DNA of 64,000 bases. It comes from Dipetalonema caudispina (Eukaryota > Nematoda > Chromadorea > Rhabditida > Onchocercidae). Under the pieces are notes generated by a model that saw only the letters and a program-made list of their open reading frames with translations, ran no database searches and was not told the DNA's origin. The first letter of the stretch is position 1; every line of letters starts with the position of its first letter. Of the stretch, positions 15,801 through 25,900 are shown piece by piece. The translations under genes and the position numbers were made by a program. The stretch spans positions 48,517-112,516 of the forward strand of contig JABVXV010000211.1 in NCBI GenBank assembly GCA_013365325.1, given 5' to 3'.

Positions 15801-17497
15801 AACCAGGTGACTTTATAATCTCATAATCTGTTTGGCCGGTTCCCGAAGATACTGATGCGAATATGTGATTGGAGATAACGGATCAAGAACTGAAGGTATA
15901 TATATAGTTTAGGACAGACGGATAGAATAATTGCGCTGGCGTTCATTCTTAATATCGACTAGATTTATCGCGCTAAAAATTCAAACGATTTAGGCGAGTC
16001 TTTTGGTTAAGACTACTTTGATGGATGTCTTTCCAATGACCATCCTTTTTTGTAATATTTTTTGCGTTCACTGCTCTCCAAAAATAATCATTGCTATACA
16101 CATATATCAATTTATAGATATATTCGACATTTGATTATCTACAACAGCTTCAAAAAGACAATCATTCTCCTGAAGAAGCATGGAATTGCGCTTCTGTTGA
16201 ACTATGTCAAGCAAGTCGGGTGAGATTATTGGTGCCTTTATGTATCATACATTAACTTTCTGTTTCACTTATTACATCTTCTAACACTATGAAAGGAACA
16301 AGAAATCTAAAAAATTATGGAAATTTCATAAAAGATTCAGAAAATTCGCATAAATTAATTGGGAGAGATTTCGTAGCATCTTGGAAACTTTTGTTTTCCA
16401 AATTTTATTTTACCACATTACTTTCTGAGAGCTGCACTGAAATTGATAATATTTCAAGCTACAGAGTTAATATCCATAATTTCCAGTTACATATTCTTTG
16501 TTTTATGGCAAGGAGTTATTTATCAAGAATAGCACAGTGCACTGAACAAGAGATCATACCAGTATTGGACTTAATTGGCAAGCTTTACTTACTGCATGCG
16601 ATTTCCGCTTACTGTTACTCGTTTAGGAAGGTAAGTTACGAAATATAAGTGTTATTCTGCTGATACAATTTAACTCTGAAGTCCATTCATTGATATAATG
16701 TGTTTTATGCAGTGACAGGTAACGTTTACAATTCTTACTTACAATTAGTAAAGAATAGTCCATCATATATCTTTAAAGCAAACATGAGCAGAATGACATT
16801 ATATTGCTAGCACATACCATTTCTTAGTTAAGATATATATGAAAATGAATCTCAGCTATATATGAAAATATTATTAAGGAGGATTATATGTCGGATGAAC
16901 AAATGAAAAATGTAAAATGTGGTATCTATGAAATACTGGGAAATTTACGTCCCGATGCTGTAGCAATAGTAGATTCTTTTGATTTTTCGGATCGTGAACT
17001 TCACTCTGTTCTTGGTCGACGTGATGGTAACGTTTATGCGGCAATGCTTGAATGGGCGAAATATTCGGAATTGAATAAGACAGAAGTAAGTGTGTAGGAA
17101 TTCTAGTGTTCTATAAAGCAAAAGCATATGATTTGCAACCAAGAAAGTTACACTTCTGCCATCAGTGAGATTTGTTTCATGATGATCAAATCACATAACA
17201 AAAATGGAAATGAAAGAAAACGAATGTTAATATCCAGACTCTCATTTTAGATATAGCAGTTATCCTACTGGTTAGAAATTGTACCCATAATAGATAAGAT
17301 ATTTGTTTTGATGTATTTAAGGATTATATTTGAAGGAGAAGATTTGGTCTCTCATTGATAAGAGTATACGGGCAAACATTCTATACCATTTAAACTATTT
17401 CAATTCCGATACCTTTCATTGTTTTGTTTTGCAGGTGTTGTCAACATTCACAAATTATTTGGGACCTATGATGGAGAGTGGTCGATCGAAAATTTGA
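12835..17497 (+). CDS. Peroxisomal acyl-CoA oxidase (ACOX family)
   Basis: Fourteen exons join in phase (12835-13062, 13283-13356, 13446-13606, 13815-14042, 14293-14408, 14496-14665, 14862-14979, 15135-15233, 15413-15549, 15641-15806, 16148-16219, 16487-16630, 16879-17085, 17435-17497), giving 660 residues, the usual ACOX size. The enzyme oxidises acyl-CoA to trans-2-enoyl-CoA with FAD and O2, the first step of peroxisomal beta-oxidation; in Caenorhabditis this family also shortens ascaroside side chains. Seen are the FAD-domain motifs [10 protein letters not shown] (about 148-156) and [12 protein letters not shown], the [16 protein letters not shown] motif, and [13 protein letters not shown], whose first Glu (about 432) aligns with the family's catalytic base. 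The protein ends in Ser-Lys-Ile, a PTS1-type peroxisomal signal. Substrate preference cannot be read from sequence. Confidence 0.94.
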
Positions 17498-17966
17498 ATT
17501 TTTCAGTTGTTTTTCACTAATTTTCTATCTTTAAATAAAATATTATTATTTGCTATTTGTTCATTAAATAAAATATTATTGCCTGCTGTTTGTTATAAAA
17601 AGAAAAATCCCATGTAACGGCATTCAGTCCGATTTCATTTTTTGTTCATGTCTTTCCCGTCGAACATGATTAGAGCTTTTAACACAAAGAGAATTCAGAT
17701 GATATATGAGAATTACTGCTACTGTTTGCTGTAAAGAATATTTCCCAGTGGATATTACAGTCTACTTTGCTACGTTAATTTACATATGAGAGGCATGTTA
17801 TATGTCCAGGTTTCGTTTATTTATAATTAATTCTCCATTTTAATTGTTGTTAGTATTAACTGTCTTCATAACGCGAATAGATTTGCTATCAACATGCAGT
17901 TTTTGGAATTGAGTTTTGTTATTGATCAAGCTCATCGTTTCATTGCATAAATATTTTTCCAGACAT

Positions 17967-18680
17967 ATGGAGAAACCGAAAGATACAGCATTGATTGAAC
18001 AACGTCCATTTGTGCTCAAGAAATGGAATGCATTAGCAATGTGGTCTTGGGATGTTGAATGTGATATTTGTGCGATATGTCGAGTGCAATTAATGGGTAG
18101 GCTAATCAGATTCATTCATGCAAATTTTTAATGAGCGCTAAGTGAAGAAGCTCTTCTAGTTTGGTTTTTTCATCGGAGATTTTTAGATGCTTGTTTACGA
18201 TGTCAGTCAGAAAATAAGCAGGATGATTGTGTTGTGGTATGGGGTGAATGCAATCATTCATTTCATAATTGTTGTATGGCTTTATGGGTGAAGCAAAACA
18301 ATCGTTGCCCTCTCTGTCAACAGGTATTTCCAATGTTACTGAATTAGAAATGCTCAATTCATATTTGAATATGTTATGAAAGAGTTAGAAATTTTTCATA
18401 TATCGTCTTTTCTCCTGGACGAGTATGAATTATTCTGAGTTTATTAAAAGAATTTGATAGATCAGATGTTAAACATAAATTCTAAGTTAACAATGTATTC
18501 AGAAAGAAACAATTTTTGGATGAATATAGGGCTACAGTTACTACTAGTGATGATTCGCTTCACTAGTAATAATAGGTCCATTTAACTCTCTTGGCTGATA
18601 ACTGAAAGAAATAATTACTTGCACCAAGTGATTTATCATAACTTTTGCAGGATTGGCAAGTACAAAGAACGGGTCACTGA
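17967..18680 (+). CDS. RBX2: RING-box protein 2 (RNF7/SAG), cullin-RING ligase subunit
   Basis: Three exons (17967-18096, 18187-18323, 18651-18680) encode 98 residues. RBX2 is the RING-H2 subunit that recruits E2 enzymes to cullin ligases, mainly CUL5-type. The sequence has the cullin-binding strand LKKWNALAMWSWDVECD followed by the complete RING-H2 ligand series: CAIC, CLRC, CVVVWGECNHSFHNCC and CPLCQQDW. The phrases DACLRCQ and ENKQDDCVVVWGECNHSFH distinguish it from RBX1. The start ATG lies four bases after a TTTTTCCAG acceptor (17962), probably trans-spliced. The gene begins only about 470 bases after the acyl-CoA oxidase stop on the same strand, which fits a downstream operon position. 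Confidence 0.94.
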
Positions 18681-19138
18681 ATGCGCGCTGTTTTAGATAT
18701 TTTGCAACCTTTTAATTTCTAAGCTAGCAATTTAATCAGTAATTCGAAATATTGATCGATGCCATTTTTGTATGTAGCTGTGATTCTTGTAATTACTGCT
18801 GTGTCTTCTAATTTTTCAGGGTCGTTGTCTTATTTTGTGAAGTAAGAGAAAAGCTGAAACACTACTTCTTATCACTCTTGTATACTTTTTCACACATTTA
18901 TTTTATTTACTGTTTGGATTACTTTTTTATTGTCTCAAGCATTTTTCGTTAAATATCATAGCAATTTATGATTGAAAACAAAGGAATATAAATCTTTATA
19001 TCAGTTTTAACTGAAATTTTAAATGTCATTTGAAATTATGAGTGGAGATTATAGTTCAGTTAAATTTATATATTTGTATAAAGATTTACAGGAAATTAAC
19101 TTCGTCTCTCATTAATAACCACATTCTTTTGGCTTCCC
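18681..19138. other. Convergent intergenic region
   Basis: The 3' ends of RBX2 (plus strand) and the ground-like gene (minus strand) face each other across about 460 bases. No coding sequence is seen beyond the two stops. Confidence 0.6.
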
Positions 19139-20764
19139 TTATGGTATGTTGGTTTTACTATAATCTAATAATGAGCGAAAAGCGTAACAGGTGACGTTTC
19201 CTTTTCGATACTGACAAAAATCCTTCGTGTAAATTATATAAGCAAAATTATCGTTTCCGCAGATCACTCCAAATAATCCCCCAAAAATCCATCTTGCTGT
19301 TCGTTGTATTCGAAGTTTAGATTTGTTGATATCATCATCTGCCTGCTACAAAATTATTCTTTCTAAAATGCAGAACTGAACTTTTGTTCAAGACTTGAAT
19401 CATAGATGTAACTACTACTTTAATTCATTTAGAGTTAATCAGAGTTCTGATGACTCCTTAGGCCATTACGATCATGCTATGAAAGAGTGCTTTTTAGATT
19501 TTTTTTTTTTAAAGTAAAGGAAAAAAGTTTTTTTTAAAAAGCCATTACGACCTTTTTATGTTTTATCATATAGAAGCTACTTCAAGTGTATATTTAATTC
19601 ATTTTTGTTGATGCTTTTACAACAAAAATGACTAACTTCATCTATTATCTGTCTCAGTCGTTCGTTATTGCAAACCGGATCCACTTCTTGAAGTTGATCG
19701 GTAGTAAGTGATATTCTTCGTATATATCGAAAACGACATGGAATAGAACAGTTTGTGCAACAGTCATTCTATAAAAAAGCTTGTCTTTCATAAAATATAA
19801 AGTATCGTTTTGTAAAATTCTATTAGAATTTGCAAATTAAATTTGACAATTTTGGAATCAAATAATTAACTTTTAATGTTTATTAGATAAATTTTAGAAT
19901 AAACAAATTTGATAAGCATTTCAATACCTCTGGTGGCATGAAAAAATCATCGACAGCACAGTTAGTGCCATTCAACGAACAATTACTTTTTATCAGATAT
20001 TTAGTTTCATATTTCTGAGTTATTCCTGCAGTAAGTCTATCTTCTCCAGTAGTTGCTATTTGAGGTAGTTGTTGTGATAAAGCTGATGCATTTTCATGAA
20101 CAGTGTTTGATAAATAAACATCAGATGGATAATTGAATTGCTGATCGGATGGGAATAATATAGTTGATTTCGAGTTTGTTACATTTGAAGTTACTGATGA
20201 AGAACTATGATATGTTGTATTGGTAGTGCTTTTTTCAGGAAATGAGGAATGCTGTAAATCAGTTATATTTTCAGTATCATGCGTAAGATAATTATCATCA
20301 GAAAGTTGACCTTTATAGCTACTTTGATAGCTTTCAAATATTCCATCCAAGTAAGGTTCAGGTTTAGCGAAGCTGGGCCTAATATTATCATAATGTTGAG
20401 GTGGTGAAATTGATGGTGGACCAGGAGAAGAGAGTGGAAGTTGTGGGCATAATAAGGGACAAGATATCGATGGAGGACATGGTAGTGAAGGTGGACAGAA
20501 TACAGGATAAGATGGTATAATCGGATGAGAAGTCCTTGGGCGACATAGTGGACGTAAAGGAAGACGAAGTCGTAATTTTAGCGATGGACAAGGTGGCAAA
20601 GGTGATGAACATAATACAGTGGTGGTATGTGGCGGTGATTGTCGACAAAGTGGTGCTCGCGAATGTTGTTGATATGAATGTGGTCGTAGTTGTGGTTGTG
20701 GTAATTTAGAGAAATATGCTGCTGTTGTTGTTGTTGTTGTTGATAGTATCACAAATATCAGCAT
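19139..20764 (-). CDS. Ground-like domain secreted protein (nematode hedgehog-related family)
   Basis: Minus strand, three phase-0 exons: 20764-19928, 19768-19637 and 19345-19139, giving 391 residues. A hydrophobic N terminus (MLIFVILS then a Thr run) acts as a signal peptide. Then comes a Pro/Cys/Ser-rich low-complexity region (about 25-120) and a Ser/Thr/Asn-rich linker. The C-terminal part is the ground-like domain: NDCCTNCSIPCRFRYIRR, DPVCNNERLRQIIDE, then VICGNDNFAYIIYTKDFC and GNVTCYAF, with the spaced cysteines of that domain. In Caenorhabditis these proteins (grl genes) are secreted by epidermis and glia into cuticle-type matrices. The small last two exons are outside any long ORF and were found by following splice sites. 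The start is uncertain: the frame continues upstream to an acceptor-like CAG at 20795-20797, so another first exon is possible. Confidence 0.85.
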
Positions 20765-20797
20765 GGATAAAATGAATTTTTCATTCAAAATTTCCTG

Positions 20798-22389
20798 AAA
20801 TAATGAACTGTTTAATTTTTAATGATCATTTCAGCAAAAAAAAAAAAAAAAAAATTGATAACTGACAAATTATTGTAACTTTCATTAGCATTCAATTATC
20901 ATAAGTTTGATATATTCACTGGTAAAATCAAATTTGATTGGACCTAATATTTCAATCTAATTTTCTGGAATTAAAAAAAATGAAATAAAATGAGATGATT
21001 TAATACCGCTAGTTACTCTTGTCTATTTTTTGATTATCATTACTAACACATCTTTAGGATAACATTCTTTTCAAGTCGAATATCATAAAAGGACTAACTA
21101 ATTAATCTTTGCATTGCTATTCCAATCATTTATTTCTTATTATCAATTCAAAAATAGTATCATTTGTAGGAAGGGATGGACGCAAAGAAGTTTAACCAAA
21201 TATTTAACCAAACTTTTTAAATTTTTCATATTCATTTAAAAATTTTGAAATAATTGTTAGAGAAGAACAAGTCCAAGTGACATTGTTGAAAATATTCTAT
21301 AAGAAAATAGAAAATGTTGGATGATCCATTTTAGGACAACAGCGCATTCGTGAAGTACTAATAGAGAGGAGTCATGAAGTACTCTTGATATTTAAATATA
21401 CAACTTTTTGGGATTTACCACCTGCGTATCGAGGAGTAAAATATAGAATTGAAATGAAACAGCTTCAATTAAATTACAATTCAGAATTTCATTTTCATGG
21501 AAAAATATTCGAAGATATTACTATTTTAGTTTTATACATTACCTCTCCTTATTATATCAGAATGCGACACAATGTGACACAGGAAGCAAAATGAAGCAAA
21601 TTTGAAATAATCTATTTATAATTTAAAATTCCATCTTGAATGTTTGATTTTAGAAGTTATTGTTTTTGCTTGGGATTTGAATTTTTTTTCTCATTGATAT
21701 TTCTTCCATCTGGTTTTTCATTATCAAATAAATGATAATGAAATTTGAAATCAAATTTCAGTCCTGTACTTATAACATTTCATACTATAGTTATGATTTT
21801 CATGCTACTTTTTGAATTATGTTTTTTGTCTTCAAATGTTTAAATCATCAGATATGAATAAAAAAGTTTTTAGTTCTATTCATCATGTAATTAAGTTCTG
21901 TTTTGGAATTAATAAAGAAGTTAAAACATCAGGAAAACATGTGTTAATTATATTCTTCAGTGGGAAAAATACATTCCATAAAATTTACGCAACAATAAAA
22001 TTAGACTCAACGTTTGTAAATGAGCACAAATGGTCGAAATTTCAATGAAAATTAATCATTGTTAAAATGTTCACAATAAATTATTGAGGATATGATTATT
22101 TATTTTTAGCTGATAAAAATTTTAAGAAAATTAAAATTAAAAACAAACAAGGAATTCTTTTTCTTTTTCTGTAATAAGCAGTTACTTTAATTGAAATCGA
22201 AAATCAATACATTTGATCGACATATATATACATTGTATATTTATATTTCATATGAGATTTTTTATGAGTTATTAAATAAATCTTTCCTTAAATTTATTCA
22301 TTTTTACTCCAAATTGAAGAATTATATTCAAAAAAAGAATTAATTACTTTTTTGAAATTTTCATTTCAAATATCACTAATGGAAAACAT
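20798..22389. other. AT-rich intergenic region with one weak coding fragment
   Basis: Mostly non-coding upstream sequence of the ground-like gene, with a poly-A run at 20836-20853. A plus-strand fragment at 21335-21597 is listed separately. A 78-codon plus-strand frame at 21812-22048 has no recognisable homology and no good ATG context. Confidence 0.45.
21335..21597 (+). pseudogene. Possible exon or gene remnant, weakly RGP1/arrestin-like
   Basis: An acceptor-like CATTTTAG ends at 21334 and a frame remains open to a TGA at about 21592-21594. The motif LPPAYRGVKYRIEM resembles the LPPSY-x-G-x(2-4)-KY segment of RGP1 (RAB6A-GEF partner) and related arrestin-like proteins. The rest is not clearly conserved, and no partner exons are found on either side. 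It could be a decayed copy, a single exon of an undetected gene, or chance. Confidence 0.2.
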
Positions 22390-22743
22390 TTAAAATTTTG
22401 GGCGTCTCGAATAACTATAATAATTATGAGTTCTTCTATAATTAGAAGATTTTACAGATGTTTGCACATTTGCAGTACGTCGTGCAAGACGAGATGAACT
22501 TAATTGTGACCTATCTTGACTTGAATATCGCATTATATTTTTACAATCATAAATTCTTCGATATTTACAACCAGTAAGGGTAATTCGTTTTACTGGACAT
22601 TGACATTGTCGAGTGGAATCGATTTTCATTTGAGGTGTTGTTGGCCGATATAATATAGTTGTTGGTTTGGCTAAAAAGATGTTAACTTGGGGAAAATTTT
22701 TAGCAGTATTTGAGAACATTTTAGATAGCGCAATTATCACCAT
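22390..22743 (-). CDS. Small Cys/Arg-rich ORF, unrecognised
   Basis: Minus-strand ORF of 117 codons. It is basic, contains the Cys-bearing segment RQCQCPVKRITLTGC and ends with a Ser/Tyr/Arg-rich tail (SYSRRPKF). An acceptor-like AATTTCTAG lies upstream (about 22793-22801) with the frame open from it. It may be a separate small gene or the final exon of the astacin gene just upstream. However, the only obvious donor at the end of the last astacin exon leaves phase 2, whereas this ORF would need phase 0 from that acceptor, so a simple join does not work. I do not recognise a family. Confidence 0.35.
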   Translation of the reverse strand: MVIIALSKMFSNTAKNFPQVNIFLAKPTTILYRPTTPQMKIDSTRQCQCPVKRITLTGCKYRRIYDCKNIMRYSSQDRSQLSSSRLARRTANVQTSVKSSNYRRTHNYYSYSRRPKF

Positions 22744-22970
22744 TATTTTATCAATGATAGATAATTTAAAAATTTGAAATAGAAAAAAAATCCACTAGAA
22801 ATTAAATTTAAAAAAAATTTCATTTTAATTTTATGATTTTAAATAGGTTCATTATTATATAGTACGAAAGAATAACAATATTTTTAAGAACTTATTGAAA
22901 TTCAATTAAAAAATGAATATTGCAAAGAAATGTTAAATACAAAAAACAAAAAAAAAAAAAAAAAAAAAAC

Positions 22971-25900
22971 GAGCCATTCATAAATCGTAGAACGAAATGT
23001 GAGGATCTGGAAGCACGTGAAATGATAATTATCATTTCGCCTTCAGAAAGAATTTCACCAACAACTGGTAGACAACAAGAACGAAATCCGGAAATTTGAA
23101 AATCAATTTTATGCTTCACTTCAACGTATTCCTCACATGCCGGATCACATTTGTAGTGTGCTTCCGTAAGCTCAAAACGGATACGATTATTCGGCTGAAA
23201 TTCAAATTTTCGAATGGAAAATGTAAAATTCATCATGTTTTGTTCAAATTATTTTCTAATATAATTCCATCATTTCATTATATGACATTTATTCCTTTTT
23301 TTTTAAAAAAANNNNNNNNNNNNNNNNNNNNNNNNNNNNNNNNNNNNNNNNNNNNNNNNNNNNNNNNNNNNNNNNNNNNNNNNNNNNNNNNNNNNNNNNN
23401 NNNNNNNNNNNTCGGCTGAAATTCAAATTTTCGAATGGAAAATGTAAAATTCATCATGTTTTGTTCAAATTATTTTCTAATATAATTCCATCATTTCATT
23501 ATATGACATTTATTCCTTTTTTTTTAAAAAAAATCTGAGGCGCAAATTAAATTAATTTGCTATATGTTAAAAGCGCAATAAATTCGAATAAAATTTCAAT
23601 GGATCAAATATTTGAGATATATCAAGAAAAATAAAGGAATTCCTAGACAGTAAAAATAATGAACTTTATATTTCAAGATTTTCTTCAATATTCTCCATTG
23701 AATTCTCTACAGATCAGATAGACTTAGATAATGCAAGCGAATTCGTTTTATGAAAATTATAAATATTTTTGGCAATTTTTTGACAATAAATCTCAAATTT
23801 TTGCATTAGTTAGCGTATCACAATTAGAGAAGATTAATATCAACGAATAGTTAATTTAGCAAAACTACGCAAAATATTTAATTTTACTAAAATAAGATAC
23901 GATTATTATTATTCGGTTATTCAGTATAATGTTATTTTCGTTGGTAGAAAAACTACAAGCCGGATATGGTTTAAAATCAATCTCCAACGGAAGTCGCTTG
24001 CAAAACAAATTGTTAAATTATTTATTTAATTATATATATTAATTATTTTAGAATTAACCGAGTAAATTTTCCAGTAACAATTCGATGAACCGGTATATTC
24101 TAATGTTTGCCATTCGTTACTAGCCTGTTGTTCATAACCACATGCTTGAATAAAAAAATTTTTTTTTTATTTATTAGTATTAGAATTTCATACTATGTTT
24201 GAAAACTTTTGAGAATTTCCTGAAATTTATTAAAAACTTCTGAACATTCCCCAAATCGAATTTTTCTTCCATTTTCAAAAATTTCTAAGACTTTTAACAA
24301 ATTGATAACGATCCATTAGAAGTAATTCAATTTAATGAAATATTTCTGTCAACTTTCTTTTTACTTAACACCAATACTTTTCTTCCTTCATAACAATTTA
24401 TCATTGACCAGTATGAAATTCAATTCAATCTTTCCTTAACTTTTATTAATTTCAATTGTTTTTAATGCTCCCCTCGTCATGTTATTAAAAATCCTGCAAA
24501 ATTACTTCTAGAGAAAATTCACTCACAAGAATATTGTAGATCAGAGCATTCTTGACCGCCAAGGCCTTCTGGACATTTACAAGTGTTGCAATTGTTCGGA
24601 TCCGGATAACCACCATGACGGCAACGTAAATTTGTCATCCGACATCTATCTGATTTAACACATTTTAGTGTTTCGTTCTTTTTATAACGTTATTTTATTT
24701 CATTTTGAAATGAACTTTTCATGAGCAAGAAAAAATGATAAAAAAAGATTTAATATTATTGTATAGTTTATATAGTTGAAAGTTTGTTATCTACCTGTGA
24801 ACTTAAATCAGTTATATTAATTCATTCTTAACGTTTTGGCTTAATGAATGAACACTTATAAGTGATTGTAACATTTTGTATCTGTGACCTTGTCAAAGAA
24901 TTGGATAAATAAACATCAAAATAAGAAAATAAATATATCATTAACAGGAAATTATAATGAATTAAAATACCTGCCAAAACAATAAAGTAAATTGATTTGT
25001 TTGAAATCGGTAAATGATGGCGCAACACGATTGCCAACTGTTGAACGATACTTCACATCTATCGGATCCACCGTAAAGTCCATAAATCGTTTTGCAAATG
25101 TCTGATGTGAATTTATTTTTACATTAAATTACATGGGTAAATTTTTTTTTTGTCTCATTTGCTGATATTTGTAGAAAAATTTGATTGATAAAAACCGTTC
25201 ATGTTGATTTAAGTTAACGATGAATTTATTAAAGTCATCTTGAATGTGAAATAGTTTGTCATAAATTTCGACAAAACTCCACTACATAGTATATGGAATA
25301 AAAATTATTGAAATGTTTATCAAAATTATCAATTCTGTTCAAGAAGTTTAGCATTTGAATAAAAAACAATAAAACTTCTGATTGATTTCATTTGATTTAA
25401 TAAATTAAATGAACTCCCAATTTGATAATTGCTGATTGAAACTCCAATTTGTTCTAAATTCGTTTTAAATAATTTCCTATTATTTTCGGCAACAAAAAAT
25501 ACCGAAATTTAGAAATATGAAGGTTTGATATTTGTCCGAAAATTGAAATTTTGCTCTGAGACATCATTAAAATTAACAATTAAGCAAAATTATTCGATTT
25601 GTGCATCCAGCATGATCAACAATAAAACAAACATACATTAGTGGAATAATGCATCACGGATCCAAGATCATAAGGAACTCCCAGATCGATAAGCTGTGAT
25701 GGATTACGTTTTTCGAAATTTCCTTCAGTTCCACTAATAGCATTTTCTAGATTGATGTGAACATATTTATCACGATCCGGTCTCTCCTGTTCATGCCAGA
25801 ATCCCAATGCATGACCAAGTTCGTGTGAAATAATTCCAAGCTTTAAAATGATACTTATTGATGTTTGTTCATAATTAATTTAATAAAATAAAAAAAAATC

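Noticed and set aside
20388..20648. Thr/Ser/Ile-rich minus-strand ORF
   Set aside because: Alternative frame of the low-complexity exon of the ground-like gene.
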